From Desmonostoc geniculatum HA4340-LM1 (lineage in GTDB: Bacteria > Cyanobacteriota > Cyanobacteriia > Cyanobacteriales > Nostocaceae): a stretch of DNA of 64,000 nucleotides. The stretch spans positions 1 through 64,000 of the forward strand of contig JAHHHB010000023.1 in the NCBI GenBank assembly GCA_019359545.1, written 5' to 3'. Position numbers and translations under genes: made by a program. Numbering within the stretch: position 1 is the stretch's first letter; each line of letters opens with the position of its first letter. The notes under the pieces are model-generated. The model searched no databases. It was not told the origin of the DNA and was given only the letters and a program-made list of their open reading frames with translations. Shown piece after piece: positions 48,004 through 56,563 of the stretch.

Positions 48004-49019
48004 CCACCTTTGTCAAAACAGACTTAAGTTTATTTGGACTTCTGAATATTGATGGTATCACGACTCACCTGAGACGCTGTGCCGCTGATTTATTAGGGAT
48101 GTTCAAAAATTGGTCTTCTCTTGAGAAACCAGGGTATTGGTTCAAGGTAAAGATAAGCGATTTAGTTGCGTACCTTGGAGGGCTATACGGCAGGGCAACT
48201 GTTTCCAGGGCCGCTAAGCTGCTTGATGAATTAGGGATAGTTTTGCAGGATAGGCACAGCAAGGATAAGCAAATACACACCTATTACTACAGCTTCCAGT
48301 CCCAAGCGCTAGAGAAGCTTCAACAAAATCAAACTTCCCAAGCTCAAGGTGAAGCTTCCGAGGTTCAAGTTCAGCTTTCCAATGCCCGAATAGAAACTTC
48401 CACCTTATATACAGATCCACAGGAGACTGATCTTTCATCTTCTGATCCACCACATAACGAGTGTGTGGCTGAAAAAGAAATGAGTGAAGAGGAAATTCAA
48501 ACAGCACTCAGCGAATCTTTGGGGATAATTTTTGAACCCGCAGCAGAGCCAGAAGAACTAGAGTCCGTAGATTTAGAGGAACCATACGCACAAAAACCCA
48601 AAAAGCAAAAACGCGACCTCACCCCGTTTTTCACTCGGCTCAGATCCCTTGATGTCCCGCTCACCGGACAAATCCGCCAACTCCTGACCAAGCACGCAAA
48701 GGAGAGACTGCATAAAAACCTCACGGCGCTAGAAGAAGAAGCAGCTAAAAATGGGCTAAAAAACCCTATAGCCAGCGCGATCGCCGCCATTACCCGCAAC
48801 TGGATACCCAAGTTTGATCCTCAGACTTGGTGGGATACGGCTGCAAAAATTTGGGGACGAGAACAAAGGGATAGCTTGATTCAAAACGTCACCAAGCTAT
48901 CCACGCCGGATGGTCAACAAGAAGTTTTCATTATTTACAAAACGGGAAAAATGCTCAAACTATGTGATGCCTATGGCATGAGTTGGGATGCGATCGCGGC
49001 TTACGGGAGGGCGACATGA
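48000..49019 (+). CDS. Phage replication-initiator-like protein
   Basis: 339 residues. The N terminus (about 20-100) is a winged-helix of the RepA/DnaD-N type: WFKVKISDLVAYLGGLYGRA, then VSRAAKLLDELGIVLQDRH. A long acidic Gln/Glu linker follows, then a basic helical C-terminal domain (FFTRLRSLDVPLTGQIRQLL, WIPKFDPQTWWDTAAKIWG). This order is typical of cyanobacterial phage/plasmid replication proteins that load helicase at the origin. Strong AGGAGGGAGG SD. Overlaps the next gene by 4 bp. Confidence 0.6.
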   Translation: MTTFVKTDLSLFGLLNIDGITTHLRRCAADLLGMFKNWSSLEKPGYWFKVKISDLVAYLGGLYGRATVSRAAKLLDELGIVLQDRHSKDKQIHTYYYSFQSQALEKLQQNQTSQAQGEASEVQVQLSNARIETSTLYTDPQETDLSSSDPPHNECVAEKEMSEEEIQTALSESLGIIFEPAAEPEELESVDLEEPYAQKPKKQKRDLTPFFTRLRSLDVPLTGQIRQLLTKHAKERLHKNLTALEEEAAKNGLKNPIASAIAAITRNWIPKFDPQTWWDTAAKIWGREQRDSLIQNVTKLSTPDGQQEVFIIYKTGKMLKLCDAYGMSWDAIAAYGRAT

Positions 49020-51469
49020 AACCAGGGACAGAAGTAAAAATCGTCAAAGGCGACCACCGAGGCAAAAAGGGCAAAGTTGGGAGCAACCGCCCCAGCAACG
49101 CTTTGCAAAAGGGTAAAGTTCCTATCGTTGTTGGCAACAAGAATCAAATCATCTGGACTCGTCCCGATTGGGTATTGGAAAATTTCCCAGAAGTCTGCGT
49201 AGACCAAGCCAGTGTTCCAGAGCTAGAGCCGAAAGAGTCTTCTGATGATTCAAGGCGCGAGTTGTCGGACACGGAAAAGAGAATTGTGGGGTACTTGATG
49301 ACTCGCAAAGTACCCGTACTTGACGTAGAAATTGCGATCGCGCTCGATCTACCACTTCATCAATACCTACCAGCCCTCAGGCATCTAGAGCAAGAGGGGC
49401 TTGTCTTCAAAAACCATGAAGACGGCTATCAGCTAGCAAGTTTCAGTACTGGCTGCTACGTTGCTGACGGCTCGCGCACCGGGTTAATCAGTTCCGAAAA
49501 CAAAGGTGTTTTCACGATCGCCTTTGCCGATGGAAATGAACTGCAATGCACGATTGAAGACTTACGGGAAGATTTCACAGTATGCGGCAAGCAATTAGAG
49601 CCATTGGACTCTTCGAGGGCATCGGCGGATTCTGTAGAGCAGCCCAACTCGTCGGCGGATTTGAATGGGTCGAGTCAGTTGAAATCGACGACGATGCAGC
49701 CCAAGTTCTTAGGGACAACTTTGGACACCACATCCACCACGGAGATATCCGAGACTATCACCCCACTCCTGGAGCCGCTGACCTCTACACAATCGGATTC
49801 CCTTGCAACAACACAAGTAACGCCGGCGACAGAACAGGACTGCTCGGAGAAAAATCAGGACTTTGGCTGGAAGCACTCCGTTGCATTGTTGAGGGATTAC
49901 CTCAATTCGTCGTTATCGAACAGCCAGAAGGCATCCTTCATCGCGGCTTGCGAGCAATCCTTGGAGGACTCAGAATGGCAGGCTACGCTTGGGACGATCC
50001 GATTCTCCTACAAGCAGAGGAAATTGGAGCTTGCCAGCACCGGACACGAGTTTTTGTCGTTGCCTACCTTAACAGCCTCCAGTGGCAAAACTTCCCGTCC
50101 GTCTGGCTCGACCAAGTGCGATCGCACTGCCAGGAAGCTAGGGCTGATATTCGATTCCCAATCATTGAGCATCGAGATGATGGCTGCAATCTCCGGATTC
50201 CCCCTGAACTGGACGGCGTGCCTATCGGAGTCGAAGAACGCGAACAACGGGGAAGACTTCAAAGCCGATTCGTGTACGGCAGAACTGTCATCCCCCAACA
50301 AGCCGCCATTGCCCTCCGAAGAGTCAAGTATTTCCATTCCCTTATTAGCACCGGGGCGACAGTGGCTGAATCCGAAGTGGATCGCCCTCAAAGAGGGAAC
50401 ACAATCAAGGGATGTTGACGAACTGTTCAACGTCAATGTCTCGGTTGTTCAAAACTATACAGAAATGATGGAGCAAGGACTGTGGGAGTGGAAGCGTGAG
50501 CCGTTGCCGGTGGCGTTTCTCTCCGCAGACGGGAAAATTTACGCCGGCGACTGTTATCATCGGGCGATGGCTGCCATAACTGTTGGTGAGAACCTCTACG
50601 TCAACTTACTTTCTGGAAAGCTAGTTGATGCAATCCTTTACAGCTGCCAAGCCAACACTTACCACGGGCTGCTGTTGCGTCCTAAAGACCAACGCAAACG
50701 CATTGAGCTATTCCTGGATACTTTGGAAAATTTGGATGAGGCGCGATCGCACTCTTTGCTAGATTCAATTCCTGGTCTTAGTGAAGCTGAACGTCGTAAC
50801 TGCCAAAATAAATGGTCAGCACGAGTAATCGCAAAGTACCTACGACTCACGGAAAGCGGCTACCGCACAATTATTAACATTCAACAAGAGCGAGAATTAG
50901 CTCTTAAATTTACTCAGTTTGCTGAAGGTGATTGGGTTAGCGTCAAGCCCGATGCAGAGGTGGGAAAAATTCACTCTTTCGACAAACGCAAAGGAGTTTT
51001 TGTTGTCCCCACAAATGGAACGGGTGTCTACATCCACCCAGACTACTTGGAAAAAACTGATGCACCTATCGAGATAGAGAAAATTTCCCAGGCTACTGCA
51101 CCAACTTCCGTGCAGGAAGAACTTAAACAAAAAGCCGAAAAGCTAGGAATACCCGTTAATGGACTGCCAGAAGTTGAGCGCAATGAAGGCGACCCATCAA
51201 GTCTGGTAGATAACTCCTTTGCTACACCTGGTTTGGATGAGGTTGACTTGTGGGCCGAGCAGCTTTCAGATGAGCAGATTGATCGGGTGTGGAGTGCGAT
51301 CGCCGCTAGGCGTGCCGAAGGTATCGCGCCCCGCGTCCCACTTACAGAGAAATTCTCGAGGCAAATTATTAATCTGGAATCCTTTGATAATCAGGATTTG
51401 CAAGACTTGATTGCCTATGCCAATGAATTACTTGAATCTCGCCAAGGAGGGATGGTAGATGCCTCGTAG
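49016..51469 (+). CDS. KOW / ParB-like multi-domain protein with methylase-type segment
   Basis: 817 residues from ATG 49016 (MKPGTEVKIVKGDHRGKKGK, a KOW motif). Next a winged-helix segment (LMTRKVPVLDVEIAIALDLP). Residues about 200-310 are Ser/Thr-rich linker. At roughly 350-400, LPTLTASSGKTSRPSGSTK and LSIEMMAAISGFPLNWT resemble the C-terminal region of phage DNA methylases. After that comes a ParB/Srx-like part with YAGDCYHRAMAAI and an HTH (ARVIAKYLRLTESGYRTII). A complete cytosine methyltransferase is encoded in another frame at 49582-50418. Confidence 0.65.
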   Translation: MKPGTEVKIVKGDHRGKKGKVGSNRPSNALQKGKVPIVVGNKNQIIWTRPDWVLENFPEVCVDQASVPELEPKESSDDSRRELSDTEKRIVGYLMTRKVPVLDVEIAIALDLPLHQYLPALRHLEQEGLVFKNHEDGYQLASFSTGCYVADGSRTGLISSENKGVFTIAFADGNELQCTIEDLREDFTVCGKQLEPLDSSRASADSVEQPNSSADLNGSSQLKSTTMQPKFLGTTLDTTSTTEISETITPLLEPLTSTQSDSLATTQVTPATEQDCSEKNQDFGWKHSVALLRDYLNSSLSNSQKASFIAACEQSLEDSEWQATLGTIRFSYKQRKLELASTGHEFLSLPTLTASSGKTSRPSGSTKCDRTARKLGLIFDSQSLSIEMMAAISGFPLNWTACLSESKNANNGEDFKADSCTAELSSPNKPPLPSEESSISIPLLAPGRQWLNPKWIALKEGTQSRDVDELFNVNVSVVQNYTEMMEQGLWEWKREPLPVAFLSADGKIYAGDCYHRAMAAITVGENLYVNLLSGKLVDAILYSCQANTYHGLLLRPKDQRKRIELFLDTLENLDEARSHSLLDSIPGLSEAERRNCQNKWSARVIAKYLRLTESGYRTIINIQQERELALKFTQFAEGDWVSVKPDAEVGKIHSFDKRKGVFVVPTNGTGVYIHPDYLEKTDAPIEIEKISQATAPTSVQEELKQKAEKLGIPVNGLPEVERNEGDPSSLVDNSFATPGLDEVDLWAEQLSDEQIDRVWSAIAARRAEGIAPRVPLTEKFSRQIINLESFDNQDLQDLIAYANELLESRQGGMVDAS
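49582..50418 (+). CDS. DNA (cytosine-5-) methyltransferase, nested in another gene
   Basis: 278 residues with the C5-MTase motifs in order: I GLFEGIGGF (9-17), IV GFPCNNTSNAG with catalytic Cys75, VI VIEQPEG (111-117), VIII CQHRTRVFVVA (151-161) and X GRTVIPQQAAIAL near the end. The target-recognition part is short. It modifies phage or host DNA, perhaps to escape restriction. The whole gene lies inside the 49016-51469 gene in the -1 frame. No partner endonuclease gene is adjacent. Confidence 0.85.
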   Translation: MRQAIRAIGLFEGIGGFCRAAQLVGGFEWVESVEIDDDAAQVLRDNFGHHIHHGDIRDYHPTPGAADLYTIGFPCNNTSNAGDRTGLLGEKSGLWLEALRCIVEGLPQFVVIEQPEGILHRGLRAILGGLRMAGYAWDDPILLQAEEIGACQHRTRVFVVAYLNSLQWQNFPSVWLDQVRSHCQEARADIRFPIIEHRDDGCNLRIPPELDGVPIGVEEREQRGRLQSRFVYGRTVIPQQAAIALRRVKYFHSLISTGATVAESEVDRPQRGNTIKGC

Positions 51470-51698
51470 TAGTTTGCTGCAAATTGATCCATCACAGCTA
51501 GTCACCATTGAGGAGGCGCACGAGCGGCTTGGCAGAGGCTACAGTCGCAGCAGCATTCTGCGGCGCATTGAATCTGGCGAGTGGAAAGAGGGCGTCCACT
51601 GGATTGACGATCGCCGAGAGGGTTCCTCTAAGCGTGTCATCAAAATTAATCTACAACAAGTCAATCAACTTAGAGTAGTACCTGCGGGGAAAAGATGA
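51459..51698 (+). CDS. Small excisionase-like DNA-binding protein
   Basis: 79 residues. VTIEEAHERLGRGYSRSSIL, then RRIESGEWKEGVHWIDDR is the winged-helix pattern of excisionases and MerR-like small phage proteins. Overlaps the previous gene by 11 bp. It could be the directionality factor for one of the integrases, though it lies 6 kb from the att-proximal one. A 21-codon frame at 51695-51760 follows in an ATGA overlap. Confidence 0.6.
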   Translation: MPRSSLLQIDPSQLVTIEEAHERLGRGYSRSSILRRIESGEWKEGVHWIDDRREGSSKRVIKINLQQVNQLRVVPAGKR

Positions 51699-51794
51699 TT
51701 GACTGGCACGGAACTTACCAAATCAATGACAAAAAGTTCTCCCAACAGAGAATGCACTAGGGTTGAGGCTGATGAATGAAAGCTGAATTTTGTT

Positions 51795-52172
51795 ATGCCT
51801 ATGCAACGCAACCGATATCCAGATGATTGGGACGCGATCGCGCTTGCCATCAAGACCGAAGCCAACTGGAAATGCGAGCAGTGTGGTAGGGAGTGCAGGC
51901 GAGTAGGTGAAAGCTTGAGCGATTTTATCGAAAGAACTATCCCGAAGGTTCATTGTGCGGACTCATACAACTTACTCAGCGAAATCAATACAAAACCTTC
52001 TCGCTTCATCTTAACTGTTGCTCACCTTAACCACGTTCCTGAAGATTGCAGGCGAGAGAATCTTAAAGCCCTTTGCTCGGTATGCCATTGTCGGTATGAC
52101 TTGAAGGCAATGGCACACAAAAAGATTCTCAAGCGCGAGTATCACGGACAGCTCAGACTATTTGATTTATAG
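51795..52172 (+). CDS. HNH endonuclease
   Basis: 125 residues. First zinc pair CEQCGREC near residues 33-40, HNH core LTVAHLNHVPEDCRRENLKA, and second pair CSVCHCRYD. These are the features of HNH nucleases of the AHLNH type that often assist phage packaging or act as homing nucleases. It is far from terL, so a replication or recombination role is also possible. Confidence 0.85.
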   Translation: MPMQRNRYPDDWDAIALAIKTEANWKCEQCGRECRRVGESLSDFIERTIPKVHCADSYNLLSEINTKPSRFILTVAHLNHVPEDCRRENLKALCSVCHCRYDLKAMAHKKILKREYHGQLRLFDL

Positions 52173-52176
52173 ATAA

Positions 52177-52536
52177 ATGATTATGAAGCTGAACCTAATC
52201 GTTGATCGTGAGATTGCGATCGTTTTTGATGGTCTATGGGGTGGCAGATCTGCTATCTACGAACTTCCCGTTAGAACCGTGACCTTTAAGCGACTAAACA
52301 GCGATCGCGCCAAAATTGCCGCATTAAGGTTGGGATACTCTCCGGCAATTGATTTGCCACACCGCAGAACCGACGATGATGAGATTTACATCAATCAATG
52401 GGTGTTAACAGGAGAGCAGATTTGCCCTCTTGTCGTCGTCAATAATTGCTGTGCGTATGGTGCTGACTTTTTTGAAACATGCCCTACGACAGCAGAGGTT
52501 GAAGAAAATTTGATCCTACTTGAATTAGATAATTAA
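52177..52536 (+). CDS. Hypothetical protein
   Basis: 119 residues (MIMKLNLIVDREIAIVFDGL), beta-rich, one CC pair. 4 bp after the HNH gene and 1 bp before the CoiA-like gene, so co-expressed. No family recognised. Confidence 0.5.
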   Translation: MIMKLNLIVDREIAIVFDGLWGGRSAIYELPVRTVTFKRLNSDRAKIAALRLGYSPAIDLPHRRTDDDEIYINQWVLTGEQICPLVVVNNCCAYGADFFETCPTTAEVEENLILLELDN

Positions 52537-52537
52537 T

Positions 52538-53311
52538 ATGCGACTTGCATCTAGTATTCGTTACGGCGGTCAACTGATAGAGTCAGTTGATGTTGATTAT
52601 GATGATTACAAGCGCCTCGGATTGATTTGTCCTGAGTGCAAGTCTCCGGTATTTTTGAGTCAGAAATCAGAAAGAGCAGCAGCACATTTTGCTCACTTCA
52701 AAGCTTCAGACTCAGCACTTGTTAAACAGTGTGAGTTAAGGGTATCCAATTACAGTAAAGAAGAACTGGAGAGTAAAGCAAGGCAAGCTAAAAACCAGCG
52801 ACTCAAGATATTGCAACGCTGGTTTTGGGATATTTATTTTAAACACGCATTCCGTGAGGGTCGAACGAAGCAAACTATCATTCAAAACAAATCAATAGAG
52901 CAAGCTGCATCACGATATCCGATAGATACTTCTTGTAAGTGGTTCCGCCAACTCATCAAGTCAGATGATGCAAAAAAGGCAATTGATGACGCTATTTTAG
53001 CGATTACACCTCAAGATTTGGGATCTGAAAGGGTGCGATCGCTGCGTGAAAAACTTGCTAATTGTGAAATTGAATTACACAAGTTAATCTGTGCAGAAAT
53101 AATTGATTTTTTGAAAGTCAGGCGAAATCTGCCCCTGCTTGAAAAAGTGATTGCAGCTAGTTTTATCATGACTGAATTTAGCCCCTTTGCTCAACGGCTG
53201 ATTGCCGCTGGTGGATGGCAAGTACCTTTGTCTAATGCGGTGGTAGTAATTTGCATGATTCCTTGGGGTGAGGAGTTTCAGTCGTTGGACAAAGAAGCTA
53301 ATGCCCAATAA
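52538..53311 (+). CDS. CoiA-like nuclease family protein
   Basis: 257 residues. N-terminal zinc-finger-like CPECKSPVFLSQKS and then RAAAHFAHFKASDS with a later CELRV match the start of competence protein CoiA-type nucleases (HFAHF signature). The rest is helical without the full catalytic core visible by eye. Related proteins occur in phage recombination clusters. A hairpin terminator follows inside the 97-bp repeat. Confidence 0.6.
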   Translation: MRLASSIRYGGQLIESVDVDYDDYKRLGLICPECKSPVFLSQKSERAAAHFAHFKASDSALVKQCELRVSNYSKEELESKARQAKNQRLKILQRWFWDIYFKHAFREGRTKQTIIQNKSIEQAASRYPIDTSCKWFRQLIKSDDAKKAIDDAILAITPQDLGSERVRSLREKLANCEIELHKLICAEIIDFLKVRRNLPLLEKVIAASFIMTEFSPFAQRLIAAGGWQVPLSNAVVVICMIPWGEEFQSLDKEANAQ

Positions 53312-53328
53312 AAGCAGGGGGAGATGCT

Positions 53329-53425
53329 CAAGTTTTCAACCCTAAAAAAGGGTTCAAAATTTTTGGGACATTTAGAGTTGAAAACCGATCGCAATTCAGG
53401 CAGCTAAAAATAAAGCCTGTCGATG
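53329..53425 (+). repeat. 97-bp repeat, copy B, with terminator hairpin
   Basis: Matches 30824-30920 without gaps. In this copy AACCCT (53338-53343) pairs with AGGGTT and is followed by AAAATTTTT, giving a terminator for the CoiA-like gene that copy A lacks. The right part keeps GACATTTAGAGTTGAAAA and GGCAGCTAAAAATAAAGCC. Confidence 0.7.
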
Positions 53426-53491
53426 GTCTCAGTTCTATGCGGCAAGGTGGAAAATTTTCTATTTGCGATCGCATCTCTAGTCAGGCAGCAA

Positions 53492-54247
53492 TCAAAAAGC
53501 AACATCTTCCTCTTGTAGCCAAAATTTTCTTAGCGCCTCAAGTTTTGCCGCTTCTAACTTTTCTTTCTCCTCATGTGACACTTCACCAAGCAGATGCTGT
53601 ATCTCGGTATATTGCTTCTGTTTCACCTGTTCAATAGTCACAGCAGGCAAGGCTAATGGCTCGTCCTTGCCTTGGTGAGAGGGTCTGAAGCCACGCCGAC
53701 GAAAGATATAGCGGAAGTGTCGTTTGTCTTGCGGAGGTAGGGATTGCCATACGTCCTCATTCCACCCTGGTGGTGCAGCATTGGTTGATAGAGGTAATAG
53801 GGTTTGTACTTGAGATTGGAGAAGTGCGATCGCTCTACCTTGTTCTTCAATGATTTGGTATAGTTTCTCACTCTTCAATTGTGGAGCTAATTCCGCCTCA
53901 CGGGTTTTAACTGCGAAGTAAGTTTGTGCAGCTGCTATTTGTGGCTTGCGTGAGTCACCATTCATTGCTGTTAGGTAGCAACCATAGCGACTCAATCTGA
54001 AATCTTCTCTGGGTCTACCTCCTGTACTTTTTGCCGGAGCTGGCAAAAAGTGTTTTTCGCTTTCTTGTCCAATATTTTTACAAGCAGCGATCGCTCTGGC
54101 GATAGCATCTTCAAATCGTCGCCACTGTTCATACTCTAATAAGGACATTAATTCACGAGCTAACCAGTACTCAGACCCGTCAGTGTTAATATGCTTAATT
54201 CCATCAAATGGACTTGCGTCGTTTGAAAAGAGTGAAATCTCAGGCAT
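53492..54247 (-). CDS. BRO-N/DinD-type antirepressor-like protein, module B
   Basis: About 251 residues from MPEISLFSND. The N-terminal domain (FDGIKHINTDGSEYWLAREL, then FEDAIARAIAACKNIG, FRLSRYGCYLTAMNGD and FAVKTREAE) is the BRO-N/DinD type used by SOS-linked phage regulators. A coiled coil precedes module B: PPGWNEDVWQSLPPQDKRHF and FRRRGFRPSHQGKDE, about 80% alike to the Rha protein at 42370. A good GGAGA SD supports the start at 54247. Probably promotes induction after DNA damage. Confidence 0.8.
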   Translation of the reverse strand: MPEISLFSNDASPFDGIKHINTDGSEYWLARELMSLLEYEQWRRFEDAIARAIAACKNIGQESEKHFLPAPAKSTGGRPREDFRLSRYGCYLTAMNGDSRKPQIAAAQTYFAVKTREAELAPQLKSEKLYQIIEEQGRAIALLQSQVQTLLPLSTNAAPPGWNEDVWQSLPPQDKRHFRYIFRRRGFRPSHQGKDEPLALPAVTIEQVKQKQYTEIQHLLGEVSHEEKEKLEAAKLEALRKFWLQEEDVAF

Positions 54248-54525
54248 ACTTATTCTCCGTGTCAAATTCTCATCACAAATTCACCATTTTGTCAGCATCA
54301 GCAAAATGATCAATGGGAAACCTGCCCAGATATGGGATATGGGCGAGCAAACGCATTTAATTTATGCAAATAGGCGCATTCCTCTAGAGCAGTCCATGAC
54401 TGGTAAAAGACAATGCTTGCCATTTAGGCGCGATCGCATCTGTAAAGTGAACGCGATCGCATTCGTCGGGGGTAGCTCCCCAAACGCGGAAACATCAAGA
54501 ATCCGCGTGAGGGTGGTTGTTTTTG

Positions 54526-55563
54526 CTATTTCCAAACTTCTTGAGCGTATTTTGGTGGCCGCCTCTTGCCTGAGCGCTCCTGTTTGATGTAGAGAACCAT
54601 CCGATTGGAAACGCCCAGATATTGACCGATTTTGCGGCTTCCCCAAGTGCGACGCGGATCGTCTGATGGTGAATTTTCAATCGAGTCCAGAAATCGGTTT
54701 ACCGCCCTCCGCTTTTCATAACTGGTTAACCTGGGAGTCATTTGCACTAGATTGGTAACCAGTGGTTGTGGTTGTTGTTGAGGCAGGAAAAGAGTATTCT
54801 TTTCTTCAAAAACCTCAATTAATATACTTTGCGGGTAAAGTCCTACTTTACCGAATCTAGGATCGGGCATTTCCTGTGGTGCAATACCGCGCTGCCGACA
54901 CAAAGAAGTCGCTTTTCTTCCCAAATCAGACAGCTCGTTGAGTGATTTATTCTTGTGACCTTTCAGCGCACACCAACCTGCAATGGTGTACCAGTGACCA
55001 TGACCGTCTCTAAATCGTTCCAACTCTGCTGTGTTGGCTATCGTTTCAACTTCGATGATGTCTAGCCGGTCTTCCAGTGTCTGGCGCGAGGCAACTAAGG
55101 CAGTCAAACGTTCTTCGTGGTTAAACAACTGTTGCTCTTGGGATGCCATTTGCTGTGCTTGCTCTTTCAATTGTTGAGCCACAGCTACTAGCATCTGTGT
55201 TTGCGTCATAGTTGCTTGCTGTGGCAATGCTTGTTTAACTATGCGCTCACACTCAAGGAAGTAGCGACGAATTATTTTCCCTTGTGAAGTCCCCGCCATC
55301 ATTCCAAGAGATTTAAGGCAGTCGATGGTTAGATTGATTTGTTCTATCGGACGTGAAACCTGCCTACCACCTTCGTTTTGAACTCTAACCGTTTGGTTAA
55401 GGTTGAAATCAACATCCTCATCAAAGTTGTTGAATAGCTTTGTTTTGGCTTTCTGCTTAGTTGAGTAACCCAACCATTGCCATGCATCTTCAAAGTCGAT
55501 TGGAAACTGCTCTTTGGAGTTGTGCAGATGTATTGCTAAGTCTTGGGTGAATACTAAAGTCAT
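54526..55563 (-). CDS. AntA/MSV199-type antirepressor-like protein, module A
   Basis: 345 residues. N-terminal part: [30 protein letters not shown], then [19 protein letters not shown] and [13 protein letters not shown], the AntA/MSV199 pattern. Coiled coil, then a second domain ([20 protein letters not shown]). The end is module [20 protein letters not shown] and [19 protein letters not shown], closely like the KilA-N protein at 34156. Fourth member of the antirepressor set. A GGGAAATTTACCC box lies in its leader. Confidence 0.8.
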   Translation of the reverse strand: MTLVFTQDLAIHLHNSKEQFPIDFEDAWQWLGYSTKQKAKTKLFNNFDEDVDFNLNQTVRVQNEGGRQVSRPIEQINLTIDCLKSLGMMAGTSQGKIIRRYFLECERIVKQALPQQATMTQTQMLVAVAQQLKEQAQQMASQEQQLFNHEERLTALVASRQTLEDRLDIIEVETIANTAELERFRDGHGHWYTIAGWCALKGHKNKSLNELSDLGRKATSLCRQRGIAPQEMPDPRFGKVGLYPQSILIEVFEEKNTLFLPQQQPQPLVTNLVQMTPRLTSYEKRRAVNRFLDSIENSPSDDPRRTWGSRKIGQYLGVSNRMVLYIKQERSGKRRPPKYAQEVWK

Positions 55564-55679
55564 TTTTCATTTACCGTTCATGGAATGGGAAATTTACCCA
55601 GCATGAGAATGTGGGCAGGCGATCGCAGTCATACTTTAAATGGATTGCTTTGTCTGTTTTTACTAACTAAAATAGTATC

Positions 55680-56018
55680 ATGTCTACTAACGCTATTGGT
55701 GAGCTAGGTAATGAATTAATGATTATTGACAAAAGTCTAATCGCGTCTATCAGGTGGAATAAACAGCTAGGCGCAAAACTGAAAGCATTGCGTGGCGGTG
55801 AGTCTATGCAATCTTTGGCTAAACGTGCTGACTGCGCTTATCAACTAATTCAACACTTGGAGCGTGGCGAGTATCCAGAGACCAGCCAAAGAAATTCACC
55901 ACCAACAGTCTCAACAGAGAAATTAGAATCTATATGTCAAGCGCTTTCTATTAGCATAGAAGACTTTCTGGAATGTCCGTTAGTGAAATTACCTCAAAAA
56001 ATAACAGATATAGCTTGA
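55680..56018 (+). CDS. XRE-family regulator
   Basis: 112 residues. HTH_3 domain in the middle: LGAKLKALRGGESMQSLAKR, then CAYQLIQHLERGEYPE, followed by TEKLESICQALSISIEDFLE. Third XRE regulator in the element. Divergent from the AntA-type gene at 54526-55563, with a 116-bp control region between. Confidence 0.8.
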   Translation: MSTNAIGELGNELMIIDKSLIASIRWNKQLGAKLKALRGGESMQSLAKRADCAYQLIQHLERGEYPETSQRNSPPTVSTEKLESICQALSISIEDFLECPLVKLPQKITDIA

Positions 56019-56060
56019 CATTTTACTAATTTAGTTAGTATTATAGATACATAACCGAAA

Positions 56061-56071
56061 GGGAAAATTTC
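56061..56071 (+). promoter_or_regulatory. GGGAAAATTTC motif before the SWIM gene
   Basis: Dispersed operator-like motif, 24 bp before the ATG at 56095, and also part of a GAAAGGG...CCCTTTC stem in the leader. Confidence 0.5.
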
Positions 56072-56094
56072 TCACCCCCTTTCCCACCCCACCC

Positions 56095-56481
56095 ATGTCC
56101 TCCATCTACACCAAAGGAGCCGCCCTCCGCCAGTTACAAGGAATCGCAACCAAGATTGAAGCCATCCGCGAATATCGCAACTGCATCCAAGTAACTTACT
56201 GGGTGCGCTCTGGCGCTAGATGTTCCACCTTCCTGAGCAAAACAGCATTCCTAGCTGACCACACCGAGCTAAGAACCCAAGGCTCAACAAGCGTGGAAGT
56301 AACAGAGGTACATGGTGGTAAGTATGTGGTCAAGTCGAAATCCAACTACTACACAGTGCGCCCCGGTCAAATAGACCCGCGCTCGCGCTGTGAATGTGGC
56401 GACTGCCACTGGCGCGGCGCCAAGTGCAAGCACCAAATCGCTGTTGAACAGTTCCTCTTTTCACGACTCCAAGCAGCCTAA
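56095..56481 (+). CDS. SWIM zinc-finger protein
   Basis: 128 residues. The C-terminal third contains CECGDCHW and CKHQIAVEQF, the CxC...CxH SWIM motif. N-terminal part is beta-rich (IQVTYWVRSGARCSTFLSKT). SWIM domains bind DNA or proteins. A second SWIM-like motif is in the virion-cluster protein at 16483-18438. Confidence 0.7.
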   Translation: MSSIYTKGAALRQLQGIATKIEAIREYRNCIQVTYWVRSGARCSTFLSKTAFLADHTELRTQGSTSVEVTEVHGGKYVVKSKSNYYTVRPGQIDPRSRCECGDCHWRGAKCKHQIAVEQFLFSRLQAA

Positions 56482-56563
56482 TCAAAAAGGCGATCGCCTT
56501 TGTTTTCTCAGGACACGCGATCGCCTTTTATTCACCCCTAACGAAATTAGAAGTACTTCAATC

